DNA of 64,000 nt, from assembly GCA_037178625.1 (NCBI GenBank), contig CM074144.1, positions 1,364,001-1,428,000 of the forward strand. Reading direction: 5' to 3'. The DNA is from Skeletonema tropicum. Lineage: Eukaryota > Bacillariophyta > Thalassiosirophyceae > Thalassiosirales > Thalassiosiraceae. The notes beneath the pieces were generated by a model. That model saw nothing but the letters and a program-made list of their open reading frames with translations, did no database searches and had not been told where the DNA came from. This document shows, one piece after another, positions 52,502 to 63,160 of this stretch; positions within the stretch are counted from its first letter, which is position 1, and every line of letters begins with the position of its first letter. Position numbers and translations under genes: made by a program.

Positions 52502-52921
52502 CTCGCTCAAACGAAGTATCTATCTTGCTTGTGCCGTTTTTTTACTTGGATGGCCACAACATCTGATGTGTCGTCTCTCACTCTAACTGGCGCTGCAGAC
52601 ACGAAACAACAATGAAGATGCTGTACTCTCTAGAGAATATGTAGCAACTGGATGCTATCGATTGATCATTGGGAGGGTTAGGCTTCCGCTTTATGCACAG
52701 TGATAGTTTCCTTCATGACGCATGTTACCAACATGGCGTGATGTGAAGAAGTGGAAAGGTAGGAAGCGGAGTTGAGGATTCCTTATTCCCGGGTCTTGGG
52801 TCCCGAGTGAGTTTCTATCTCCCCAAAATACTCATAAAATGACCAATATAGCCAACACATATCCGCATAATGGTGACATCGAGTCTTCACCTGCGTCGCG
52901 GTGGCGTGGGTAAATCCTCAT
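52502..52921. other. Promoter side of permease D up to the LINE 3' end
   Basis: About 420 bp of non-coding DNA separates the permease start from the end of the LINE. I see no gene. The LINE terminus at about 52922 is followed by unique sequence with no evident poly-A run. Confidence 0.45.
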
Positions 52922-55900
52922 GACATATCATATCACTTAGGAAATTAGGTAAATGTTGCATTATCGCTACCTAGACATCATTGAACCAACAATTGGAGTC
53001 TTCATACGCCGAGGGCAGAACCAAACAGCGTCGCAGTCGGGACCACGGGAGAGGGTTGTCTCTCCTACCACAGCTCGTTTAAAAGCCCGGGATATATTGA
53101 CGTGGATGTCAATAAGCCTGTATACAGGCGAGATATACAAATACAAGTATTTGCACGAGAGTATAAGCATATACCCATCTCTATCCGTGGTTGTTTTGAC
53201 CGCGTCGAAGTGCTGCCTGAGCCCGCTGGCGACGTATCAAGAAGGCTTCACGTGCCGCTTTTACTGAAAGCAGCCAATAAGCCTGATGTTCACCAGAAGT
53301 TGTTTCGAGATCATCAAGATTGATTTCCATCAAATATTTATCCTCCTCTCCAAGCCCTTCTAAGCCCATCTCTTGCTGCTCCTCTATAGCTATTTGTAGC
53401 TCCTCCTTCCTCTCTAACGCAAGCATACCAGAAATTTTATCATGAATCAAGAAATTCCTCACCAGCCACTGTCCATGGGTCATCTCCATCAGCTTGATTG
53501 AGAAGCTCTGTGCCCATTTTGCGCCCGAAAGATAGCTGCCCTCCAGACGACGATGTGTCTCTTGAATCGCACAGAACTCCTTGGATATCATTCCTTCCAT
53601 AAACCGCCGCCATCCAATCTTATCTTGTGAACGTGCCAACCTCCGCAGTATCGGGTCATGATCGCTAGCAATGCAGTCCATAAAGCTTTTGCCATTCCGA
53701 GCTCTCACGAAACTCATGATATACTTTTCCAGCACTTCACATGTCCCCACCGATTGTAACCAGGACTGTAGATTGTCGGCTGACATCTGAAAACATTTTA
53801 CCCTATCCTCTTCTTCACACATTAAGACGTGAGCGCATGACTCCTGTGCATCCAGACAAGAAGGACACAAAGGAGAGTGATTAGGATCACATCTGTGTAA
53901 CCGCAAGTTGGTGCCGGCTATGTCGTGAACTTGCTTGCATGCCCATAATTGGAAAAGCCGCGGGACCTCGTGTAATGCCTTGTTCACGTTGACCCAATCT
54001 ACTTGGACGAACGCGGATGGAAGCAGGATCTGTCTCTTAGCGAAGATCTCCCTGGCCAGCGCTAGGTGGCCATGAAAGCGGACTCTTTCACCAGTATCTG
54101 AAGTCATCTTCTCCTTACCCCTATCCACATAGACGCAGATTGGCTCAAGTGGCAAAGGTTGCGCCGCCATTCCTGCGTTCGGATCAACGTCGTAAATCGC
54201 TAGTTTTGCGCCAGAGTCACACTGTTCATTCAACTGTTCAGGCCTAGACAGCTCCTCCCACACCAAATGATCGAGTTTATGGGCCGAGACATGAGAAAAT
54301 ACTGTGCTGAAGGTTAGAGACCTGCAATGGATCATGATATTTTTGAGTATATCTGAATGCCGGCAACTCGACGGGATACGATGCGGAGGCAGGTTTTCCA
54401 CATTATTGAGAGCCCCCAAGCAATCAGAATAGATCTGGGCAGAACCAGACAGCGTTGGTTTCAGTTTGTTCACAGCTAATAGGATGAGATGAATAGCGAG
54501 TAATCCCAAAAGCTCCCCACGATATGCACAAGCAGCAAGTGTCTTCTCAGAGAATTTACCAACGAGTCGGCCTCTCCCCTTGGAACACTCCATAATGAAT
54601 GCAGCTGAGCAGATATCTGGGTACATCTCCTTGATAAAGGATCCGTCCGCCACACATACTAGTGATCCATCTATAATAGCCGCCACGAGGAACTCATAGC
54701 TCCCCGTCAGTTCAAGATCTTCCCACATCCACATGCTACCCCACTGGTCGAGGACTTCCCACAAAGTGCTAGGAGGTAGAGACTGACCTGGGATTGGTGC
54801 ATGACTTACCAAACGATATACCGCAGTATCTACCTCTTCTATCGTACACGCAACATTGTGCTGAACCTGGGCATGATCACTACCATCTTTCACATATCTC
54901 CGAGGGTTATTTTCATGCGGAGGGTATACCTCCATAAGGTCATTACCTATATAGCGGAACAGTCTATTCGATGCGGCACAGTACCGCCACGGTTGAAGTT
55001 TGTGGCCGATGTGCACCCAATTTCCCAACCGGACGCTAAGTAAACCTCCTGGGGCTAATTGAGAGAGTGCCGACTTCCACACCTTAAAATCTTTTGACGA
55101 TGGTTCCTCAGCGGGGAAGTCAAGCTTAGACCACTTTTCATCCTCCCGCCGCAGCCTCTTCTTGTACCGTGGATCAATCTTCGAACCCCTCACACACAGT
55201 ATATCCGATAAAAACAGAACTTGTTGGTGCAAGCGGACTCTGTTCAATTGCCGTAGTTCTTTTGGAGAGTACTGGAGATCTTCAAATGCACACATGAGCC
55301 ACTTGTCACCCACTCTTGGGAAGGGGTTGTCGATGTTATTCAATACCACCTTATACCCGAAGGTATCTACTTTTTCCCAGATCGATTTCACCCAGCTGGG
55401 AGTAACCCAAGAGTGATATTGTTGAAATGATTCATCAAAGGGCTGATGCGCTCGACCGAGTTCAATAATGAAGAGGTCTACCGAGACCTGAGCTGTAATT
55501 CCATTACTAGACGGGCATCCATAGTGCATCATCAGTTTGTTCAATTGCTGAATGCCGCATTCTATCGGCACATTCGGGAATCCACCGCCGTAGAAGCCAA
55601 TGTCTAGATCACGAATTTCCTTAGGTGCTGTTCGTATCATACCACCCACAGGCATCAACTGATAATACGTCTTTTGTAGACATGTCTGAAGGTCTTTGAT
55701 GGGTGCCGTCTGGCAGCACAGACCGTATGAAACTTTGGGCCAAAAACAAGCTGATAGCCATGTCCAGAATTGACGCCGATTCAATCTACTCCCTAGAACT
55801 TTTTGCGCACAATCAGATGCTTTCTCGATTAAAACGTCCAGAGGACCTTTGCACTCCTCAGAACAATTGCACTTGCTGCGGCACGAACCAGACGGGCTTG

Positions 55901-58900
55901 TTGCCACACCTAGCATAGTCTCCGGATGCTCCACAGAGTGATGCTTCATCAAAAATGGGGTCCCATCTGGAAGAGATAATTCAATGTCGTAATAGCAATC
56001 CTTGGAGTGATCTTCATACTGCCAACACTGCTTCCTCTCGTCGTAATAGTAAGACATCAAATAATAGAAGCACTTATCAGGATGTAGGGTGCCCCCTGTT
56101 GCCATCAAAAGATTATTCCAACTGCGGACGCTCGCTGTCAGAGCTGCATGAACCTCATTTATTGTCTCCCTCTTCTTCATATTGATATGAATGATATCCG
56201 TATCATCGACAAAGAGAATAGCCGCCAAGTCAATTTGTTTGGATGGTGTGAAAGGGCAAACGAAGGTCGCTCCCTGTCCATCGGCTTTGTGAGCCATCAA
56301 GATGGTGACACTAATTGCTGCCCACCCGGCAGGTGCAGCACCATTTCCTTGACACAGACCTTGATACTTAACTTCGACAGTGCTGTTTGCGCACCGTGTT
56401 GAGTCCCCATACGCAGTTCGCAAGAAGTACCGCATCTCCTGGATTGTAGTAAGCATAGACTCTGTTGCCGACTGCTCAACTCCAAAGGCTTGAAACACCA
56501 AAGAAGCAATGGCATGTGCTATTCTGTCATAGCAGTTGCTTGCATCAACCGAAGCAATAGCAGCCGGAGTACGAAGTTGCCGTCCTATATCAAAGAATAG
56601 TATTTTTGCCAAGGCCCCATCATCTGCCGTCCTATTTTTCTCACTGAATATCTCTTCTGGCATGAGTTGGTATTTGCGAATATTATTCATCATCCTATCA
56701 CCGTATATGATCTTGTTTGCTTTGTTCAAGTCAGCCTCCAACAATAGGATGCTGCGCAATTTGGTGACTAGTCGACTGCCTGCTTTCTTTTCGAGCATGC
56801 AGGCCAAACCGCGTTGCCACCTCGACAAACTGATACCCCTCATGAGAGCGAGAGATATTTTAACCGCGTGATAGTTGGAGATATACTCCGACTCTGCGCC
56901 AGCAATGTAATGGCCAAAATGGAAGCCAGAAATAGACGATGATGTTGCCTCCTTCGACCGTCTCCAGCTCTTAGCCCAAGTCACCTCATCAATCAAGGTC
57001 TCGACGGAGTCCATCGGAACAAGAGATCGAATCTTTGCAATCTGCTCAAATAACTGTTTCGTTGCCTCATGATAATCGTCAGAGAATTCATAAGTGCCAT
57101 CCAGCACTGCCCTGGCAGCAACTGTGTCGGCGTTGTATCCAAATTGACCTCTAAGACGCCCTTTGCAGATAGGTGCTTCTTCCGCCTGATAGAATCGTTT
57201 GCCCTCACCATGAATGTTTTCCAAAATGGCTTTTTCCACTGAATCTTTTGTGTCATATTCTACCACATTACCACCATCAGTTTCCACCTGCACTGTTCGA
57301 ATGCTACCGCTAAACCGTTTACCGAGATTGTAATTCAACTTCCTCCAGAAACGTCTATCTCTCTCTCCTTTAATGATGTCAAGTATACGCTTCTCTGCAG
57401 CCTCGTCACCCTTCTTTTTAGCAATATCCAGCCGACGATTCAGATGTTTCTTTCTATAGTGGTGTCCATGTTTCCTAAAATGATCACACTTACTGTCGCA
57501 AGCTTTGAGTCTAGCAGCGATCTCTGCTACTGAGAGGTTGAATGGACGAAGGATCTTTAGCTTCCGACATTTTCGTTTCAAATTCCCTCGGTTCACCTTC
57601 CTTCCCGCATGATAACGGAGAAGTGTTCTATAGACTTCGCCTCGCTTTATCCAAGTCACTGATTCTGCCGAGAATGGTATTCTACCTGCCTTGATTTTGC
57701 GGCACTTCGATTCTGCGTGAGCCATATATTGTTTGCTTTTCTCTTCAGAGGACGCGAGAGCAGTACGAGCTTCTTCTTTTGTTTGTGCCTGGTATGCGGC
57801 ACGATGATCGTCGTCTACCCTATGCCTGATCAGGTTCGTTTCTAGCAGTTGGTTGTATCTCTCCGCAACTCTGGGGAGTTTGGTATTCAGTCGTCTCGCC
57901 TTCAACTTTTTCACACGGACCAAGGAGCGGCCAACAAGTGATGAGAACGAGAAATCTACCACGAAGCATCGGTGATCACCCATTCCATAACCCACCGGCA
58001 TTACACATGCATTCAACACTTCAATATCCCTTGTCGCCCACACGCCATCGATAGGTTGAGAGCCGCGGAAATAAGTTGCACCAAGCTGCTTCCCAGTGTA
58101 GTCTCCTACCACCTCCTTCATCGCTAACCCATCTACTTCTGTTAGAGCTTGTCCGATCCGCTTGGTGTAGATATTCTCATTAGCATCTAGGCAAACAATA
58201 ATTCGGTCTCCTTCCTCACGCCACCTCTTGAGTAGAGCAATCAAGTCCTCATAGAATTTGTCTCTTGGCTTAACGTCAGGCTGCTTTTTTTGAATGAAGT
58301 ACCGTCGTTGTTGTTGGTAACTAGTGCTGGGGCCTTTACTAACGCATGGTTGATATCCGCAGACAACCCAAGTTGAAATACCATTCTCTCCGATGTACCT
58401 CGAGAACGAGAATCTTCCCAGACCAGTGACGTCTTGTCCACTATTCATATGGTCGAACTGTTCAGCCAGTTGGCCAAACGTGAGAATTCCAGTCCCTCCT
58501 TCCTGAACTCTAGAGATAGCACCCTCATGAGTATTACAGCCATGGACCACCTTCACTTCGGCTTCTCCTCCGTTAAATAGCTGAGCCAAACCATTGACAT
58601 TCTTCTTGTGGTTGAAGTTGATTTTGATCTCATTAAAGGCTGCAATGTCGACCTCCAATTCATCCAACATTTCTCTACCTCTATCCAATTTGATATTTCC
58701 ACTCATGCGATTATTCAACCCATTGATGTTTTCGTAGAGTAGTCGGACAACCCCCTCCCGTTTTGCCTGGGGAGCTCTACCGTGAACCCTCATGAGATCG
58801 TCATCGACCGTCCTCACCTCCTCTAACTCTTGTCGAGTAAACTGTTCCTCTAGAAACCTCTTCTCAGCGGCAGAGGGCAACTCCCCAACAGTGCCAGTTT

Positions 58901-59228
58901 CATCTATCGCCTCCTCTATCAATGTTTCCCTTTGCAACGCCCGAAGCGTCTCTGCATCCACAACCCTCCTCGCCCTTCGATCAATCGCAGTCATGATTGT
59001 CTCAATATTTCCTGCTGCCATCTTCCCATTCCTAATGATATGTTTAATGTTCCCAAATTTGTCAATCAGCTTAATACGACGTTGTGTTTCTTCTCTTGTC
59101 CTAAAAGCTTGGGCTCGACGTTGATTGCGTGTTCTTCTTCTCTCTACGTCGACCCGTCTGTTTTCCCCACCCCTATTATTTCGCTGTGTTCCAGCAGCAG
59201 GATGACTGCTGGAATAGCTGGTGCCCAC
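52922..59228 (-). mobile_element. Near full-length non-LTR retrotransposon (LINE)
   Basis: The element comprises the 2,015-codon frame and a 3' UTR of about 260 bp. Its 3' end is fixed by homology with the 3'-only copy at 12624-12831. The tail reads TGATATGATATG on the coding strand, a short repeat and not poly-A. The 5' end is not defined; the frame stays open up to 59228, and a 17-bp inverted repeat lies at 59326-59404. No separate ORF1 is found on the same strand. Confidence 0.85.
53181..59228 (-). CDS. LINE polyprotein: endonuclease, reverse transcriptase, RNase H
   Basis: The 2,015-codon frame begins with GTG at 59228; the first in-frame ATG is at 59021 (codon 70), and an in-frame TGA lies upstream of the GTG. 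Residues about 165-435 form an APE-type endonuclease (LLYENINGLNN, FNEIKI, IIVCLDANE, IDGVWATRD, GDHRCFVVDF with the catalytic His). The reverse transcriptase has motif A ASVDASNCYDRI, motif B QGNGAAPAGWAAIS and motif C FVDDTDI with Asp at about 1008-1009. A later RNase H domain shows CVADGSF, AYRGELLGLLA and IYSDCLGAL. CPSCLDAQESCAHVLMC near the end is a Cys/His motif like those of other LINEs. The intact frame suggests recent activity. It would nick DNA and copy its RNA at the target. Confidence 0.9.
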   Translation of the reverse strand: MGTSYSSSHPAAGTQRNNRGGENRRVDVERRRTRNQRRAQAFRTREETQRRIKLIDKFGNIKHIIRNGKMAAGNIETIMTAIDRRARRVVDAETLRALQRETLIEEAIDETGTVGELPSAAEKRFLEEQFTRQELEEVRTVDDDLMRVHGRAPQAKREGVVRLLYENINGLNNRMSGNIKLDRGREMLDELEVDIAAFNEIKINFNHKKNVNGLAQLFNGGEAEVKVVHGCNTHEGAISRVQEGGTGILTFGQLAEQFDHMNSGQDVTGLGRFSFSRYIGENGISTWVVCGYQPCVSKGPSTSYQQQRRYFIQKKQPDVKPRDKFYEDLIALLKRWREEGDRIIVCLDANENIYTKRIGQALTEVDGLAMKEVVGDYTGKQLGATYFRGSQPIDGVWATRDIEVLNACVMPVGYGMGDHRCFVVDFSFSSLVGRSLVRVKKLKARRLNTKLPRVAERYNQLLETNLIRHRVDDDHRAAYQAQTKEEARTALASSEEKSKQYMAHAESKCRKIKAGRIPFSAESVTWIKRGEVYRTLLRYHAGRKVNRGNLKRKCRKLKILRPFNLSVAEIAARLKACDSKCDHFRKHGHHYRKKHLNRRLDIAKKKGDEAAEKRILDIIKGERDRRFWRKLNYNLGKRFSGSIRTVQVETDGGNVVEYDTKDSVEKAILENIHGEGKRFYQAEEAPICKGRLRGQFGYNADTVAARAVLDGTYEFSDDYHEATKQLFEQIAKIRSLVPMDSVETLIDEVTWAKSWRRSKEATSSSISGFHFGHYIAGAESEYISNYHAVKISLALMRGISLSRWQRGLACMLEKKAGSRLVTKLRSILLLEADLNKANKIIYGDRMMNNIRKYQLMPEEIFSEKNRTADDGALAKILFFDIGRQLRTPAAIASVDASNCYDRIAHAIASLVFQAFGVEQSATESMLTTIQEMRYFLRTAYGDSTRCANSTVEVKYQGLCQGNGAAPAGWAAISVTILMAHKADGQGATFVCPFTPSKQIDLAAILFVDDTDIIHINMKKRETINEVHAALTASVRSWNNLLMATGGTLHPDKCFYYLMSYYYDERKQCWQYEDHSKDCYYDIELSLPDGTPFLMKHHSVEHPETMLGVATSPSGSCRSKCNCSEECKGPLDVLIEKASDCAQKVLGSRLNRRQFWTWLSACFWPKVSYGLCCQTAPIKDLQTCLQKTYYQLMPVGGMIRTAPKEIRDLDIGFYGGGFPNVPIECGIQQLNKLMMHYGCPSSNGITAQVSVDLFIIELGRAHQPFDESFQQYHSWVTPSWVKSIWEKVDTFGYKVVLNNIDNPFPRVGDKWLMCAFEDLQYSPKELRQLNRVRLHQQVLFLSDILCVRGSKIDPRYKKRLRREDEKWSKLDFPAEEPSSKDFKVWKSALSQLAPGGLLSVRLGNWVHIGHKLQPWRYCAASNRLFRYIGNDLMEVYPPHENNPRRYVKDGSDHAQVQHNVACTIEEVDTAVYRLVSHAPIPGQSLPPSTLWEVLDQWGSMWMWEDLELTGSYEFLVAAIIDGSLVCVADGSFIKEMYPDICSAAFIMECSKGRGRLVGKFSEKTLAACAYRGELLGLLAIHLILLAVNKLKPTLSGSAQIYSDCLGALNNVENLPPHRIPSSCRHSDILKNIMIHCRSLTFSTVFSHVSAHKLDHLVWEELSRPEQLNEQCDSGAKLAIYDVDPNAGMAAQPLPLEPICVYVDRGKEKMTSDTGERVRFHGHLALAREIFAKRQILLPSAFVQVDWVNVNKALHEVPRLFQLWACKQVHDIAGTNLRLHRCDPNHSPLCPSCLDAQESCAHVLMCEEEDRVKCFQMSADNLQSWLQSVGTCEVLEKYIMSFVRARNGKSFMDCIASDHDPILRRLARSQDKIGWRRFMEGMISKEFCAIQETHRRLEGSYLSGAKWAQSFSIKLMEMTHGQWLVRNFLIHDKISGMLALERKEELQIAIEEQQEMGLEGLGEEDKYLMEINLDDLETTSGEHQAYWLLSVKAAREAFLIRRQRAQAALRRGQNNHG

Positions 59229-59325
59229 GGCCCGGCCAACTCACGTGTGGATGACATTTTCGGTACTCAAACTGTCCACGTAGGAATCCGTAGAAATACA
59301 TTGCGTATATTTTTCAAAATACACC

Positions 59326-59404
59326 CCTGAGAGGAAAACCCCGAACATTTTCGTGATCCCCATGCTTTTGCGAGTTAGAATATGCTGGGGGTTTTCCTCT
59401 CAGG
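59326..59404. repeat. 17-bp perfect inverted repeat between the LINE and the next gene
   Basis: CCTGAGAGGAAAACCCC (59326-59342) and GGGGTTTTCCTCTCAGG (59388-59404) are exact inverses separated by 45 nt. They stand in the spacer between the divergent LINE frame and the 525-aa gene. They could be the ends of a tiny 79-bp element, a hairpin in a 5' UTR, or a regulator-binding pair. Confidence 0.85.
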
Positions 59405-59582
59405 ACTTTGTGTGACGAATAATTAATGTAGTTAAATGGACTATAGATTTGTATAGATTCACAACTTTAAGGTCTTTGTGTGTGGAATCAGGTCTGCTTT
59501 GTGGCAAAAAAGGTTTTTTTTGTTCCCGCCATTTCTAATTTCATTTTCCTTCAGCATTTATCTGTCATTGCACATAGTAACC

Positions 59583-61160
59583 ATGTCGTCATGCCGCACT
59601 ACCGGCCCTTCGCCTAGCCGCAACAACGGCGGCGAAAGCATACGAGACTCAGGGAACGTTTCATCAACACCTAAGCTTCGGTCTAGGACGCAAATTGTAA
59701 CCCCGGCAACTACCACAAATGAGCAAACGACGTCCTCAACGAAAGGCACAGGTGCACATCGACGCAGGTCGAAGAGGGGTTGCCAGTCATCTGAACGACT
59801 GACACCTCCTAAGTCATATTTTACTGACCGCCAAGGCAAAGTCACATGTTTGATGTTTGGTCTCGATCCCAGCAATGAGGCTCATAAGAGAGTGATTTGT
59901 GTTGGATGCATGAGATGTGTTGGCAACGCTATTGTGGTGCCGGATGTAGTAAGAAACAAAACAAATCATGAGCGTAATGGCAACCGAAAGTGTGAACAGC
60001 CTTGGCATATTGGCAATGAAGATCATAGAGAGGAACGGAAAGAAATTGTTCGTCGAGATTTCCTTGCATTATTCGACGTAGACGAGCCCGAAGTGTGTGC
60101 TGATGCAGACATCAACAACAAAAATAATTCGACTCAACCACCATCAAAACGCAGACGAGTACAAACAAAACAAAACGATGCAGTGATGGAAGATTCTTGG
60201 CAACTACCTCCGCCGCCTCCAATAATATTTGACGAGGGAGGTCATTTCACAAAAGACGCAATGGAAGTGATAAGAACACAATTATCATCATCCTACAAAA
60301 GCAATGATAATCCGCCTAATGAGGATGACATGAGAGTTGCCGGAATGCTGATGCTTTGGATATTTAAATACAGCAACAACGACAGTAAAGTATCGCTAGC
60401 AAAACTTTCTTCGTTTCCAACCTATCGTCAATTCACAGTTGCAAAGGTTCCGACGACTTACGACACTGAGGTGACAGCTCGGCAGACACGAGAACGGACG
60501 AAGAAAGCAAGTGACTGGATTGATGCGCTGATGGAAGGCAACTTTGATACAGCGGATGTACTAGTCAGTTTGTTGGATAAGAACAGCAAGAAGAAGTTGC
60601 CATTGAAGTACATCATCAAGGAATGGAATGCAAACTATCGATTTGATGTAGACACGACACTTGCAGCTTTAAAATTTTCTGGCATAAATCCTACCCAAGC
60701 GGAAAAGCTGATGCAATTCACAGATGTTGAAACCCGTCAAGATGGATGTTTGTCAGGGATAAGATGGCTTGCACCAGTGAAACAAATTTACCAGAGAAAG
60801 AAAGAAATCGTAGCAAAATCATTCGTGTCAAGACGACACAAGAAAGTCTCCCTATCATCGTGGGTGACGAAGGACAAAAAGAAGCAAGCAGAACGGTTAA
60901 TACAATGCTCTGTTGCATCGGTCAGGTTGGAGGAAGTAGTATTTACAAACTTAGTAGAGAACAGAAGATGTAAAAGATTTGTCAAGGCCTCGAAGAGGTA
61001 CACAGAACCTGTGCAATGGGACGGAGAAACAGCATTGTACAAAATAAGCACTGATGGAGGTGCTGGATCCAACAAGCATGCTATAAATCCAGTCAATGTA
61101 AACAATCCTCAAGGGCAGGAACATACCAACAGTGGTGAGGATATGAATGTTGATGGTTGA
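59583..61160 (+). CDS. Hypothetical 525-aa protein with a short cysteine motif
   Basis: The frame is open from 59478 (GTG), but the first ATG is at 59583 in a strong context (ACCATGTCG). I do not recognise the family. Residues 1-75 are Ser/Thr/Arg-rich and probably disordered. Residues about 80-150 contain VICVGCMRCVGN and later RKCEQPWHIGN, which could form a metal site of C-x2-C-x2-C...C-x3-H type. Then come a Pro/Lys-rich linker with a possible nuclear signal (PSKRRRVQTK, about 208-217) and a mostly helical, basic C-terminal 300 residues (TRERTKKASDWIDALME, SRRHKKVSLSSWVTKDKKKQ). A nuclear, nucleic-acid-binding protein is plausible. It is divergent from the LINE and might be related to mobile DNA, but nothing in the sequence proves it. 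Confidence 0.6.
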   Translation: MSSCRTTGPSPSRNNGGESIRDSGNVSSTPKLRSRTQIVTPATTTNEQTTSSTKGTGAHRRRSKRGCQSSERLTPPKSYFTDRQGKVTCLMFGLDPSNEAHKRVICVGCMRCVGNAIVVPDVVRNKTNHERNGNRKCEQPWHIGNEDHREERKEIVRRDFLALFDVDEPEVCADADINNKNNSTQPPSKRRRVQTKQNDAVMEDSWQLPPPPPIIFDEGGHFTKDAMEVIRTQLSSSYKSNDNPPNEDDMRVAGMLMLWIFKYSNNDSKVSLAKLSSFPTYRQFTVAKVPTTYDTEVTARQTRERTKKASDWIDALMEGNFDTADVLVSLLDKNSKKKLPLKYIIKEWNANYRFDVDTTLAALKFSGINPTQAEKLMQFTDVETRQDGCLSGIRWLAPVKQIYQRKKEIVAKSFVSRRHKKVSLSSWVTKDKKKQAERLIQCSVASVRLEEVVFTNLVENRRCKRFVKASKRYTEPVQWDGETALYKISTDGGAGSNKHAINPVNVNNPQGQEHTNSGEDMNVDG

Positions 61161-62420
61161 TGCCAATTGGCAGGCTTAGTATATGTATAAATGTAATTGT
61201 GACTATGAGATGGTAGATTGTTGAATTAGTTGCATTTTAATTGGAGATATTCATCATGTAAGGCAGGTGGAAGAGAGACTCGTCATGGTTGTTAGCTAGA
61301 GAGATACCTTGGCTTGATGGAAAAAATGCTATCGCCAACATCGCTAAAATATCCAAAATGTAAGGCTGGTCGGGCCGTGTGCCGACTATACCATATTCGC
61401 CGCCTCCTCCACTCCAGTCATCTCTCTCCACTCATTATCTTTGGAGAGTAGATCTTGGCTGAAGTTTGTTGAGTCTGGCGACGTGACATCAATAGCGGGT
61501 TGGTAGCCCATATCTTCATAAAAATCAAATAGATCAATCATTTTTATCGCTTATTAGACGACATGAAGTTGATGATCTATTCAAGTAAGATGAATTGGAA
61601 TTATTGTAGGGAAAATCTCACCAGGTATAGAAGATGGAAGATGTTCCAGGTAGGTATGTATTGACCAATCAATGTATTTGATGTTGTAGAAAGTTTGGTC
61701 ACGATGGTGGCAGAAGAAGATTCAGCAATGTCTATGGTATGTAGGACAGCAGAAACTTTCCAGCGATGAGGCGAACGTGCAATGATTTGAATTTGAATTG
61801 TGGGTTCGCGTTGGAGGCAGAAATAATGACCTAAATTCTCTGGAAGCCTCGGAGTAGATGACTTCCCTCTCTCGAATATCTCGTGAGGTGCCAAACCAGA
61901 TTATTTTAGCGGCGGAGTTCCGTATAATTTGATTGGCGGAATAATTTGAATCCAATGAGAAAATGGCTTTTCTTGTGAAGGTGCGGGAGCTCGTTGGGTG
62001 TTGGGCGGCGAAGCGATCTAGTAGTCCGTAGTGACTGCTAGTTAAATTTGAGATGTCAGAGCACAGGCGGCGGCGGCTGATGGCGTTTGATATACTTATT
62101 TGCTATTAGAAGGTTAGAATATTATCGTTGGCGGCGGTTGATTACGCGGCGTATTGATGTTGCTTTGTTGTCATGGTGGTCGTTTTTTTGATGATTTTTT
62201 GAGTTGAAGTTTGTGTAGATTTTTGAATTCCTACGTTGAATTATCAAATGACCTGGTTAGCTGAATTCAGTTCTAGAGGGAGTCTATGATCGATTGACAA
62301 TATTAATAATTGTGAGTGTTACTACTACTGGACTTCTTCATGGTTGTTAATGGATATGGAGATGATGCTGTCGACGTGGATCTTTCCTACGCACTTCTTC
62401 TGAATATCTACGTAAAGAGA

Positions 62421-62889
62421 TCGATACATAAATACTATTATGCCAGTACCTATCGTACCTCGACATTGCTGCCCCATGGATCGAGCTCAAGCGTTGTTGT
62501 TGTTTGCTTTGATTTGGCTGATATTGAAATTTCATTCCTTGACTATTCTTGGATATTCTGACTAATCTAGCGTGCACGCGAAGGTACTTTTTATGCGGGA
62601 ATTTCCGCTGTGGAACCCATAACCACGGAACCTACTCAAGGCAGGGGGTACGCTATTCTCTTTCTCATTCTACCTATCTATCTTTCTATCTCAGTATCTC
62701 TATCTATCTATCTATCTATCTGCTGATGCTGTTGCCTCTACTGTGCTAACAATTCGAAGATTCTGGCTCTAACGTGTTGATTGTTATTCCTTTGCTGACC
62801 ATCGGTTGGTCATGAAAGTTCGATACATACATGCTCAGTATGCCAGCAACTACTGTACTTTGGCATTGCTGCCCCATGGATCGAACTCA
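62421..62889. repeat. Pair of ~70-bp direct repeats 400 bp apart
   Basis: TCGATACATA...TATGCCAG...ATTGCTGCCCCATGGATCGA occurs at 62421-62489 and, with several changes, at 62820-62889. The spacing of 399 bp with non-similar sequence between could reflect old LTR-like or duplicated sequence. No element could be assigned. Confidence 0.6.
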
Positions 62890-62949
62890 TGAGACATTGC
62901 TCGTAAAAATTGCACTTGACTTCTAGGTCCTGCGACTTGAGAGAAACGA

Positions 62950-63160
62950 AAATGATATGTGAACAATTGAAAAGATTTGTTGTACCTGTAGCTTCGGACT
63001 GTTTTGACAGTATAAGGATAAGGACCAACCCATCGCTGGCCAAGCTTCTTGAAGATGATAGATGTAAACTTTCTTGAGAACTCGAGCGCCAACTTTTGTC
63101 GTAGGCTTAGCGTTTCGCGTTTGACATAATAGCATCCTTGAAGACACAAAGTTGTCATCG
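62950..63160 (-). pseudogene. Possible gypsy integrase C-terminal remnant
   Basis: The minus strand reads KKLGQRWVGPYPYTVKTVRS after a basic stretch. The K-L-x-x-R-W-x-G-P-Y pattern is typical of the C-terminal domain of Ty3/gypsy integrases. Frames are broken on both sides and no catalytic region is present, so this is a weak call. Confidence 0.3.

Noticed and set aside
59478..59582. Hydrophobic N-terminal leader on the 525-aa protein
   Set aside because: It would require a GTG start. The ATG at 59583 has a strong context and removes the leader.
62697..62721. Possible CRISPR-like array in the TATC run
   Set aside because: It is a simple tetranucleotide microsatellite in a eukaryotic sequence, without spacers.
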